A stretch of 8,369 nt of DNA from Oscillospiraceae bacterium. GTDB taxonomy: Bacteria; Bacillota; Clostridia; Oscillospirales; Ruminococcaceae. Positions 1 to 6,080 of this stretch are shown piece after piece (position 1 is the first letter of the stretch; each line of letters begins with the position of its first letter). The notes below the pieces were generated by a model, which saw only the letters and a list, made by a program, of their open reading frames with translations, was not told where the DNA came from and did no database searches. The stretch lies in the NCBI GenBank assembly GCA_019413245.1, contig DXNX01000107.1, positions 1-8,369 on the forward strand, in the 5' to 3' direction. Both the position numbers and the translations under genes were made by a program.

Positions 1-762
1 ATCAAAAAGCACGTCGGCGGGGGCCAGTTCGATCTCATCCACGGCGCCCACCGTCAGCGGTCCGCCGGGGTTGCCCATGACCCCGCAGCCCACCTCAAAA
101 CCGGGGATGGTTTCTTCCAGCACGATCTCGTCATCGTGGCGGAAGGCCTCCTCCACCGCCGGGGCCAGGCCGTCGGGGCCTTCCACCCGGCTGATGCCGA
201 AGGAGGAGCCGGCCCGCACCGGCTTGACGAACACCGGCCAGCCGATGGTTTCGGCAGCGGCCAGGATGTCCTTTAAGGCTGCACCGCGGAGAAACACAGC
301 GCTTTTGGGCACCTCCACCCCGGCCAGGGCGGCCAGCTTGTGGGCCCGGTCCTTATCCATGCACAGGGCGCCCGCCAGGCAGCCGCAGCCGATGACCGGC
401 ACCCCGGCCAGTTCCAGCAGGCCCTGCAGGGTACCATCCTCCCCGTTTTTGCCGTGGAGCACTGGGAACGCCGCCTCAAAGGCAATGCGGCGGCCGTCGG
501 CCAGCCACAGCTCCTTGGCACCCCGGGCGGCGTTCAGGGTACAGCGGGCACAGTGGACGGCGTCCCAGTGCCAGGTATCGGCGGGAATGGCCGGGAGGGG
601 CCCGGTATAGTACAGCCACTCCCCTGCCCGGGTGATGCCCACCGGCACCGGTGCCCAGCGGGCGGGGTCCAGATTTTCCAGCACGGCGGCCGCCGACTGT
701 AAGGAAACGGCATACTCGGTGGAGCAGCCGCCGAAAAACACCAGAATTTTGCGTGCGTGCAT
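1..762 (-). CDS. vanG: VanG-type D-alanine--D-serine (or D-alanine) ligase, N-terminal part
   Basis: This is the first 254 residues of an ATP-grasp D-Ala:D-X ligase; the C-terminus lies beyond the left edge. Such enzymes join D-Ala to a second D-amino acid in the cytoplasm, giving the dipeptide that ends the peptidoglycan stem. Visible motifs are FFGGCSTEYAVSLQS (residues 9-23, with the N-terminal substrate Glu16), PVLHGKNGEDGTLQG (100-114), CMDKDRAHKL (134-143), FVKPVRAGSSFGIS (178-191, ATP-binding Lys180) and LEETIPGFEVGCGV (215-228). The spelling, including GITRAGEW and ALCMDKDRAHKL, resembles VanG more than housekeeping Ddl. The ATG at 762 has an AGGAGGA site six to seven bases upstream. 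It follows vanR-vanS in the same direction, as in vanG clusters. The omega-loop that decides D-Ser versus D-Ala choice is outside the window, so specificity is inferred from family resemblance and context. Confidence 0.85.
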   Translation of the reverse strand, partial: MHARKILVFFGGCSTEYAVSLQSAAAVLENLDPARWAPVPVGITRAGEWLYYTGPLPAIPADTWHWDAVHCARCTLNAARGAKELWLADGRRIAFEAAFPVLHGKNGEDGTLQGLLELAGVPVIGCGCLAGALCMDKDRAHKLAALAGVEVPKSAVFLRGAALKDILAAAETIGWPVFVKPVRAGSSFGISRVEGPDGLAPAVEEAFRHDDEIVLEETIPGFEVGCGVMGNPGGPLTVGAVDEIELAPADVLFD

Positions 763-806
763 GGGGATTCCTCCTTGCAGGACGCAAAAAATTTTGCCAG
801 CGCAAA

Positions 807-846
807 GCGCCCTGCCTTGCTCCTTTATGGTAGCAAAACAGGGCGC
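807..846 (-). other. Strong hairpin in the vanS-vanG gap (leader or attenuator candidate)
   Basis: Read on the minus strand, arm GCGCCCTGTTTTGC pairs with GCAAGGCAGGGCGC over 14 positions (two of them G-U) around a 12-nt loop. The 3' side continues TTTGCGC rather than a clean U-tract, so it is not a textbook terminator. It could reduce read-through from vanRS, stabilise an RNA end, or act in a vanG leader. The GCGC at the end of the 3' arm can also pair with the GCGC a few bases downstream, giving a small competing hairpin. Function is not known. Confidence 0.55.
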
Positions 847-871
847 GGGTTGTTTGCAGACCGCCTTGCGG

Positions 872-904
872 GACGGTTGCGATTTTTATGCGAAAATCTT
901 ACGA
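872..904 (-). promoter_or_regulatory. Candidate VanR operator: three 11-nt-phased TCG repeats
   Basis: On the minus strand three successive 11-mers begin with TCG: TCGTAAGATTT (904-894), TCGCATAAAAA (893-883) and TCGCAACCGTC (882-872). The first two are AT-rich in a GC-rich setting; the third matches only in TCGCA. OmpR-family regulators such as VanR typically bind tandem direct repeats about one helical turn apart, and the site sits between vanS and vanG, where a VanR-dependent promoter for the ligase operon is expected. The repeats begin inside the last vanS codons. No good -35 or -10 follows; TACCAT at 827-832 is the best weak -10 candidate. Phasing is seen; the operator role is inferred. 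Confidence 0.4.
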
Positions 905-2095
905 ATTTCTTGCAGCGGGCAATGCGGCGGCGGTGGGCAGCGTCACCGTAAAGGTCACGGTGTTGTCGGCGCTGTCCGCCCGGATGGTGCCGCCGTGGGC
1001 CTGCACGATCTGCCGGGCAATGGCCAGGCCCAGCCCGGCCCCGCCGGAGGAGGTCCCGCGGGAGGAATCCAGCCGGAAGAACTGTTCAAACAGCCGGTCC
1101 AGCTTTTCCGGCGGGATGGTGCGCCCGGCGTTGGTGAACCGCAGGGTGACTTCACGGTCCCCCTGCTCCGCCTGCACCTGCACGCAGGTATCGGGGAAAC
1201 TGTAATGCTCGGCGTTGCGCAGCAGGTTATCGAACACCCGGGCCAGCTTGTCGGGGTCGCCTTCGCACCGCAACTCGGCGGGCAGGTCCAGGGTACAGCG
1301 CAGGCCTTTTTCCTGGAACACAGGTTCAAATTCACTGGCCACCTGTTCCAGCAGCCGCTTCAGGTCCACCGGCTGCTTGTCCAGTTCCAGGTGGGAAAGG
1401 TTGAACCGGGTGATCTCGAAAAATTCGTTGATGAGGTCCTCCAGCCGCAGGGCCTTGTGCAGGGCAATGCCGGTATACCGGGCCCGCAGTTCCGGGCTGA
1501 TCTGGGGTTCGTCCTGCAGCAGGGTCAGGTAGCCGATGACGCTGGTCAGCGGGGTTTTCAGGTCGTGGGCCAGGTACATGATCAGGTCGTTTTTCCGCTG
1601 TTCCGCTTCCCGGGCGGCGGCAGCGTTGGTCAGGGCCTTCTGCCGGGCCAGATTCAGCCGGGCTTCCGCTTCCGCCAGGGCGGGCGGCAGCTCGATCTCC
1701 CCTTTACTGGGGTCGATCAGCCGGTCCGCCATGGCGATGACCTTGCTCAGGTCCCGCTGTCCCCACCGCAGGAACAGGTAGGTGACCCCCATCCAGCCCA
1801 CAGACAGCAGCATCCAGACCAGGAACAGGGCGGTGTCCCGGACGAATTTGGCCACGCTGTACAGCCCCAGCAGAAGCATCTGGAAGGGAAAGAGGAGCGG
1901 AGCCTCAAAACTGCTCCAGTACAGATTCTGGATGGAACGGTACAGCCCGTACCCCACAAAAAAGAGCACAACCGTTCCCAGCACCACCCCCACCATGGCC
2001 AGCAGGTAGAGGGCCAGCATCCCCATGGGGCTGCGGCCGTAATAGGGTGCCCGCTGTTTGCGGGAGAGGCGCCGTTTTTTCAGAAAGTTACTCAA
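899..2095 (-). CDS. vanS: VanS-type sensor histidine kinase
   Basis: A two-TM sensor histidine kinase that should phosphorylate the VanR encoded just before it. From the chosen start (398 residues): basic cytoplasmic N-terminus, TM1 about 24-51, a short loop of about 30 residues, TM2 about 83-110, a helical linker, then the H-box YLAHDLKTPLTSVIGYL with phospho-acceptor His177. The ATPase part has the N-box NLLRNAEHY (Asn294), a G1-like FTNAGRTIPPEKL, the F-box EQFFRLDSSR and the G2 loop GGAGLGLAIA (351-360). The short loop and the LAHDLKTPLTSVIGYL wording are typical of VanS. The start used is TTG at 2095, in TTGAGTAA, overlapping the vanR stop by 8 nt; it keeps the positively charged segment before TM1. 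An ATG at 2026 would remove that segment, and an ATG at 2176 would overlap vanR by 89 nt. Its ligand is not deducible from the sequence. Confidence 0.88.
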   Translation of the reverse strand: MSNFLKKRRLSRKQRAPYYGRSPMGMLALYLLAMVGVVLGTVVLFFVGYGLYRSIQNLYWSSFEAPLLFPFQMLLLGLYSVAKFVRDTALFLVWMLLSVGWMGVTYLFLRWGQRDLSKVIAMADRLIDPSKGEIELPPALAEAEARLNLARQKALTNAAAAREAEQRKNDLIMYLAHDLKTPLTSVIGYLTLLQDEPQISPELRARYTGIALHKALRLEDLINEFFEITRFNLSHLELDKQPVDLKRLLEQVASEFEPVFQEKGLRCTLDLPAELRCEGDPDKLARVFDNLLRNAEHYSFPDTCVQVQAEQGDREVTLRFTNAGRTIPPEKLDRLFEQFFRLDSSRGTSSGGAGLGLAIARQIVQAHGGTIRADSADNTVTFTVTLPTAAALPAARNS

Positions 2096-2783
2096 CGGTG
2101 TAGCCCACCCCCCACACGGTCTTGATGAATTTGGGATGCCGCGGCGCTTCGCCCAGCTTTTCCCGCAGGCGGGCAATGTGGGACATCACAGTGTTGTTGC
2201 TGTCCAGGTACTTTTCGCCCCAGACGGCCTCGAACAGTTCCTCGCTGGAAACCACCTTCCCCCGGTGGCTGCACAGATACCACAGAATGGAAAACTCCAA
2301 CGGCGTCAGAGGCACTTCTTTGCCGTACAGGGTGCATTTGTGGGAATTTTTGGCGATAGTCAGTCCATGCAGGTCGTATTCTTCCGGGTCGGCGGGTGCA
2401 GCGCCGCCGGCGGGGTTGTACCGGATGTACCGCCGCAGCTGGCCCTTGACCCGGGCCACCAGTTCCAGCGGGTTGAAGGGCTTGGTGATATAATCGTCCG
2501 CCCCCAGGGTCAGACCGGTGATCTTGTCCATATCCTGGACCCGGGCGGTGAGCATGATGATGGGGAACAGATGCTCCCGCCGGATCTGCTGGCACAGGGC
2601 AAAGCCGTCCATGTCCGGCAGCATCACATCCAGCAGGGCCAGGTCGGGCGGTGACTGCCGGATAGCGTCCAGCGCTTCGGCAGCGGTGGCGGCGGTACGC
2701 ACCGTAAAGGCTTCATTGCGCAGATACACCCCCACCAGATCCGCGATCTCCCGTTCATCATCCACCACCAGAATATCCGGCAT
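2088..2783 (-). CDS. vanR: VanR-type response regulator (OmpR/PhoB family)
   Basis: A 231-residue transcription factor with an N-terminal receiver and a C-terminal winged helix. Receiver residues are the acidic pair Asp8/Asp9, phospho-acceptor Asp52 (LLDVMLPDMDG), Thr79 (IIMLTA) and Lys101 (YITKPFNPLEL). The DNA-binding half runs from about residue 130 and includes LTPLEFSILWYL, GKVVSSEELFEAVWG and the C-terminal FIKTVWGVGYTVE wing. The stretches DEREIADLV, DKITGLTLGADDYITKPF and PKFIKTVWGVGY resemble VanR of glycopeptide-resistance clusters closely, and the length equals that of classical VanR. The ATG at 2783 was chosen because AAGGGGG lies about ten bases upstream; an ATG at 2816 would start only a few bases after the predicted transcription start, with no ribosome site. 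It is expected to activate the downstream ligase operon when phosphorylated by the neighbouring VanS. Confidence 0.9.
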   Translation of the reverse strand: MPDILVVDDEREIADLVGVYLRNEAFTVRTAATAAEALDAIRQSPPDLALLDVMLPDMDGFALCQQIRREHLFPIIMLTARVQDMDKITGLTLGADDYITKPFNPLELVARVKGQLRRYIRYNPAGGAAPADPEEYDLHGLTIAKNSHKCTLYGKEVPLTPLEFSILWYLCSHRGKVVSSEELFEAVWGEKYLDSNNTVMSHIARLREKLGEAPRHPKFIKTVWGVGYTVE

Positions 2784-2828
2784 GCGGTCATTTCCCCCTT
2801 GTGTTTTTGTAACCATGATTTAAGGTTT

Positions 2829-2858
2829 ATTATACCACACCCTGCCGGCCCCCGCCAA
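2829..2858 (-). promoter_or_regulatory. Predicted sigma-A promoter of vanR-vanS
   Basis: Minus strand: a perfect -10 TATAAT at 2834-2829 and a -35-like TTGGCG (4 of 6) at 2858-2853, with an 18-nt spacer. Transcription would start near 2822, leaving a leader of about 40 nt to the vanR ATG at 2783. No TCG-phased repeat like the one before vanG is visible here, so vanRS could be expressed at a basal level. Confidence 0.65.
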
Positions 2859-2896
2859 CAAAGCCGGGTCAGTGTTTACAATCAGAAATGATATGC

Positions 2897-2928
2897 AAAA
2901 AGCGGCCCCCGCCTCAAGCAGGGACCGC
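2897..2928 (-). terminator. Intrinsic terminator after the GT-C fusion gene
   Basis: Minus strand: GCGGTCCCTGC pairs with GCGGGGGCCGC over 11 positions (two G-U) around a 5-nt loop, followed directly by TTTTT. It lies 19 nt after the stop of the large glycosyltransferase gene and about 40 nt before the vanR promoter, so it separates the two transcription units. Confidence 0.85.
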
Positions 2929-2946
2929 CGTTTCAGATTCGTTGCA

Positions 2947-5900
2947 TCAATAAAAGCCGAAGCTGGGAAGGATTTCCAGGCTGCGGGCCCAGAGTTCCGG
3001 CACCGGCAGGCCGGACAATGCCGGGTAATACCACACAAAGAGCACCAGCGAAACCACCGTCAGCCCCACGCCGATGCGCCTGGCCAGTTTCTGGTCATGG
3101 GCGCCGCCCAGCACCAGCACAATGGCTGCCAGACAGAACATGGAACTGGGAAAGTAGTGGTACAGGAAGGTACAGCGGGTCACCAGCATCCAGGGCACCA
3201 GCTGGGTGGCGTACAGAATCAGCACGCCTGCTCCGGCCCGGGTGCCGCGGCCGCTGATCTGCCGCCAGAACAGCAGCAGGATAGCCGCCAGCCCCGCCAG
3301 CCAGATGACCGGGCCGCCCAACCCGGCAATACTGGCCTTGAATCCGGCTGCCAGGTGGGTGTTCTGGTAATACCACACCGGGCGCAGGCCCAGCAGCCAG
3401 GTATACCAGCGGCTCTCAAAGGGATGGGTGGCTTTGAGGGTGGAGTGGTACCAGAACATATACTGCTGGCAGTCCCACCAGTCTTTCAGCCCGAAGGACG
3501 GGTCCCGCCACAGATAGGGCAGATAGGACGCCAGATAGATGACAAAGGGCAGCAGCACATAGAACATGACCCCGCCCAGGGCGGCGGTGCGGAACTCCCG
3601 CCAGAAACCGGGCTTGTGCTGTTTCCACCGGGCATAGAGTACCCCCAGATACAGCACGGCCAGCCCCGCCCCGGCGTAGATGCCGGTCCACTTGGAGGCG
3701 CAGCCCAGCCCGAAGGCCAGTCCGCCCAGGGCCATAGGCCACAAGGAGCCGTTGACGCCTTTTTCCAGCACGCTCTGGCAGTACCACAGCATGAAGCAAG
3801 CGCCCAGCAGGATGAAGAAGGTGCCGTAAATGTCTATGGTGGCAATGCGGCTCTGGGCAAAGCGCATGAAGTCCAGGGCCAGCAGGGTCCCGGCCAGCGC
3901 CCCCGCCCAGGGGCGGCGGGTCAGGCGGCGGCCGAAGCACCAGGCCAGCGGCACCAGCAGCACTCCGAACAGGGTGCCGGAGAACCGCCAGCCGAAGCCG
4001 GTCATGCCAAAGAGGGCAATGCCCATCATGATGAAGTCCTTGCCCAGGGGCGGGTGAGTGGTTTCGTACACCGTCATGGCGTGAAGCATCTCGTACCCGG
4101 TGCGCCCGTGGTAGATCTCATCAAAGTACATGCTGTTCAGCTGGCTGATGGCATCCGGCACGGCATCCTGTTCGTCAAACAGCTCTCCCCCGCCTTCCAC
4201 CGGCACCAGGGCGCCGTCGGCGGTGCGCAGGGCCATCTCAAAGACCTGGGCATCCTGCACCGTGATCTGCAGGGTCGTTCCCGCCGGCACCTGCATGGAC
4301 ACCGACTCCCAGCTGAACACAGTGGAGTAGCTCAGTTCCTGGGTATACAGGTTCATGCCACTGCTCAGGCTGACGGTCAGGCTGCCGTCCCGGCTGATGC
4401 CGGGATAGATCCACAGCTCGGCGGCGTCCGCCTGCAGCGTCACCGTCTGGGTCACGGTGGTATCGGCGGCATCCAGCGGGTTCTGGGGTGCGGTCAGGCT
4501 GCCCAGATAGGTAAAGCTGAGCACCGCCGTGGCAGCGGTCAGGCCCAGCATGGCCCCGATTTCCCGCCGGGTCCACCGGGGCTGCGGCGCCGGGACCGCA
4601 CTGCCCTGGGATGCCCGGCCCACGTTCAGGGCGCGGGTCCCCGGATGGCGGGATTTCCGGCTCAGAGGCGACACCAGGCCATGGCGGCAGAGCGTCCAGG
4701 TGGTGAACGCCAGCAGCACAAAGGCAGCGGTTTCCGCAAAGCTGATCACCTGGGTGAACAGGCAGCTGGTGGCGGAGGTAAGCCACTCATCGTCGGTGCC
4801 CACCTGGGTATAGACAGCTGCCAGGTTCAGAAAGCCGGTGAGGGACAGACCGAATGCCGCCCCGTACAGCCGGATGTCATTCCAGCGGGCTGCGGCCAGA
4901 AGCACCAGCAGCATGCCGGGCAGCAGATAGCGCTCGTGCATGCAGTGGCCGAAGGTAAATACTCCCACCAGGTAAACCCCCGCCAGCAGCAAAGGCGAAA
5001 AGCGGCGGCTCTCCCGGGGGGCTCTGCGGTCGGCCAGCCAGGCCAGTACTCCCAGCACCAGCACGGCCACTGTGACCAGCACAATGTTGAAAACGCCCGC
5101 CATGCCCCAGGTAACGGGGCCGAACAGGGGGTCCTCCAGCGGCGTCCAGTTGCCGCCCAGAGCGGCGAACCAGTTGAAGGCGTTGACGGAAGCGTACAGA
5201 TACCCCGAGGTGGTGGTGATGTATTTTTCGATGAGGGCCGGGACCAGACGCACCGGGCCGTAGAAGGGCAGCCCGGCGGCCAGCGGCACCACCAATGCCA
5301 GCGCTGCACCGCCGAAGATGCGGCCCACAGCCCGGGCGACGGCCTTACTCCCCTGTCCTGCCGCGTCGGCCACGCCCAGCACAAAGCACAAAGCCAGCAC
5401 CGGACCGGCCAGCAATGCCTGGGGTTTGATGGCCAGGGACACGCCGTACAGGAAGGCCGCGGGCAGGTACCGGCGGCGTTCCAGCAACCAGAAGCAGCCC
5501 AGCAGCGGCAGCACGAAGGCGGCATCCACCTGTTTCCACACTCCGGTGGCAAAGAGCAGCAGCGGGCAGAAGGCGGCAAAGGTGCCCATGCACCAGGCCT
5601 GGGCCCAGTCCTTCACGCCGCGCAGGGCCACCCGGTATACCAGCGCCGCAATGCCGCAATCACACAGGGAGGGCACCAGGGCCAGCAGCACCCGGCCCAC
5701 GGCGGAGCTGCCTTCCACCCCAAGCAGATTCCGCACCGCCGCCACCAGCGCCAATACCGGCAGGTAGCCGGGAGGGTAATCGGCAAAATAGTCCGCGCTG
5801 TAAAAGGCGGCCGGGCCTTCCTGCAGGAGCTTGTCACCCCAGGAGATGAAGCAGGACATATCGTAGGTGTAGCCTTCGGTCACAGCCGCCAGCACCAGCC

Positions 5901-5976
5901 GCACCACCAGGGCGGCGGCCAGCACGGGCCAGAACAGGCTCCACTCGGTCTTGTTTTTCAGACGTTCTTTGTACAT
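2947..5976 (-). CDS. Dual GT-C membrane glycosyltransferase, PMT/GT39 family C-terminal module
   Basis: A polytopic protein of about 1009 residues, roughly twice the length of one GT-C enzyme. The N-terminal module (about 1-430) has some ten hydrophobic segments, an acidic first outer loop (YDMSCFISWGD, Asp39) and a MHERYLLPG motif (from about residue 346). A basic, proline-rich linker (about 432-472) follows. After one TM comes a TM-free, probably beta-rich stretch (about 505-612), then the PMT-type catalytic loop MYFDEIYHGRTGYE (Asp619, Glu620), THPPLGKDF, QSRIATIDIYGTFFIL and LYHYFPSS, as in the PMT/PMT_4TMC family. GT-C enzymes use polyprenyl-phosphate sugars on the outer face of the membrane; acceptor and sugar here are unknown (protein O-glycosylation or a cell-wall polymer are possible). 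The ATG at 5976 has GGAAAG six to seven bases upstream; a TTG at 6015 would place the start in the preceding U-tract. Terminators on both sides suggest a single-gene unit. Confidence 0.85.
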   Translation of the reverse strand: MYKERLKNKTEWSLFWPVLAAALVVRLVLAAVTEGYTYDMSCFISWGDKLLQEGPAAFYSADYFADYPPGYLPVLALVAAVRNLLGVEGSSAVGRVLLALVPSLCDCGIAALVYRVALRGVKDWAQAWCMGTFAAFCPLLLFATGVWKQVDAAFVLPLLGCFWLLERRRYLPAAFLYGVSLAIKPQALLAGPVLALCFVLGVADAAGQGSKAVARAVGRIFGGAALALVVPLAAGLPFYGPVRLVPALIEKYITTTSGYLYASVNAFNWFAALGGNWTPLEDPLFGPVTWGMAGVFNIVLVTVAVLVLGVLAWLADRRAPRESRRFSPLLLAGVYLVGVFTFGHCMHERYLLPGMLLVLLAAARWNDIRLYGAAFGLSLTGFLNLAAVYTQVGTDDEWLTSATSCLFTQVISFAETAAFVLLAFTTWTLCRHGLVSPLSRKSRHPGTRALNVGRASQGSAVPAPQPRWTRREIGAMLGLTAATAVLSFTYLGSLTAPQNPLDAADTTVTQTVTLQADAAELWIYPGISRDGSLTVSLSSGMNLYTQELSYSTVFSWESVSMQVPAGTTLQITVQDAQVFEMALRTADGALVPVEGGGELFDEQDAVPDAISQLNSMYFDEIYHGRTGYEMLHAMTVYETTHPPLGKDFIMMGIALFGMTGFGWRFSGTLFGVLLVPLAWCFGRRLTRRPWAGALAGTLLALDFMRFAQSRIATIDIYGTFFILLGACFMLWYCQSVLEKGVNGSLWPMALGGLAFGLGCASKWTGIYAGAGLAVLYLGVLYARWKQHKPGFWREFRTAALGGVMFYVLLPFVIYLASYLPYLWRDPSFGLKDWWDCQQYMFWYHSTLKATHPFESRWYTWLLGLRPVWYYQNTHLAAGFKASIAGLGGPVIWLAGLAAILLLFWRQISGRGTRAGAGVLILYATQLVPWMLVTRCTFLYHYFPSSMFCLAAIVLVLGGAHDQKLARRIGVGLTVVSLVLFVWYYPALSGLPVPELWARSLEILPSFGFY

Positions 5977-6013
5977 AAAACTCTTTCCGTATGGCCGCAC
6001 AAAGGCCGGATAC

Positions 6014-6065
6014 AAAAATCAGGAATGAGCCGCGCTTTCAAGCGCCTTTGCTTGCCCATTCCTGA
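6014..6065 (-). terminator. Nested-stem intrinsic terminator after cysS
   Basis: Minus strand: outer arms TCAGGAATG (6065-6057) and CATTCCTGA (6027-6019) pair perfectly over 9 bp and enclose an inner hairpin GCGCTT/AAGCGC (6045-6032). TTTTT follows directly (6018-6014). It begins 16 nt after the cysS stop, and its U-tract ends 38 nt before the next start codon. Confidence 0.85.
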
Positions 6066-6080
6066 ATGTGTTCTATCTGA

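Noticed and set aside
1..762. Housekeeping Ddl as the identity of the left-edge ligase
   Set aside because: The VanRS neighbours and the VanG-like wording around residues 9-23, 100-114 and 134-143 make VanG type more likely. It is not fully excluded because the specificity loop is outside the window.
807..846. Calling the vanS-vanG hairpin an intrinsic terminator
   Set aside because: The sequence after the stem is TTTGCGC on the minus strand and not U-rich on the plus strand either, so a factor-independent stop is not supported.
632..2125. A 497-codon open frame on the plus strand
   Set aside because: It is antisense to vanS and the start of vanG, with low-complexity Gln/Gly/Pro composition. 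The minus strand carries clear kinase and ligase motifs.
2784..2816. Eleven-residue N-terminal extension of VanR from an ATG at 2816
   Set aside because: This start has no ribosome site and would lie about 6 nt from the predicted transcription start. The ATG at 2783 has AAGGGGG upstream and gives the standard family length.
5977..6015. Thirteen-residue extension of the GT-C protein from a TTG at 6015
   Set aside because: The codon overlaps the terminator U-tract and has no ribosome site, whereas the ATG at 5976 has GGAAAG at good spacing.
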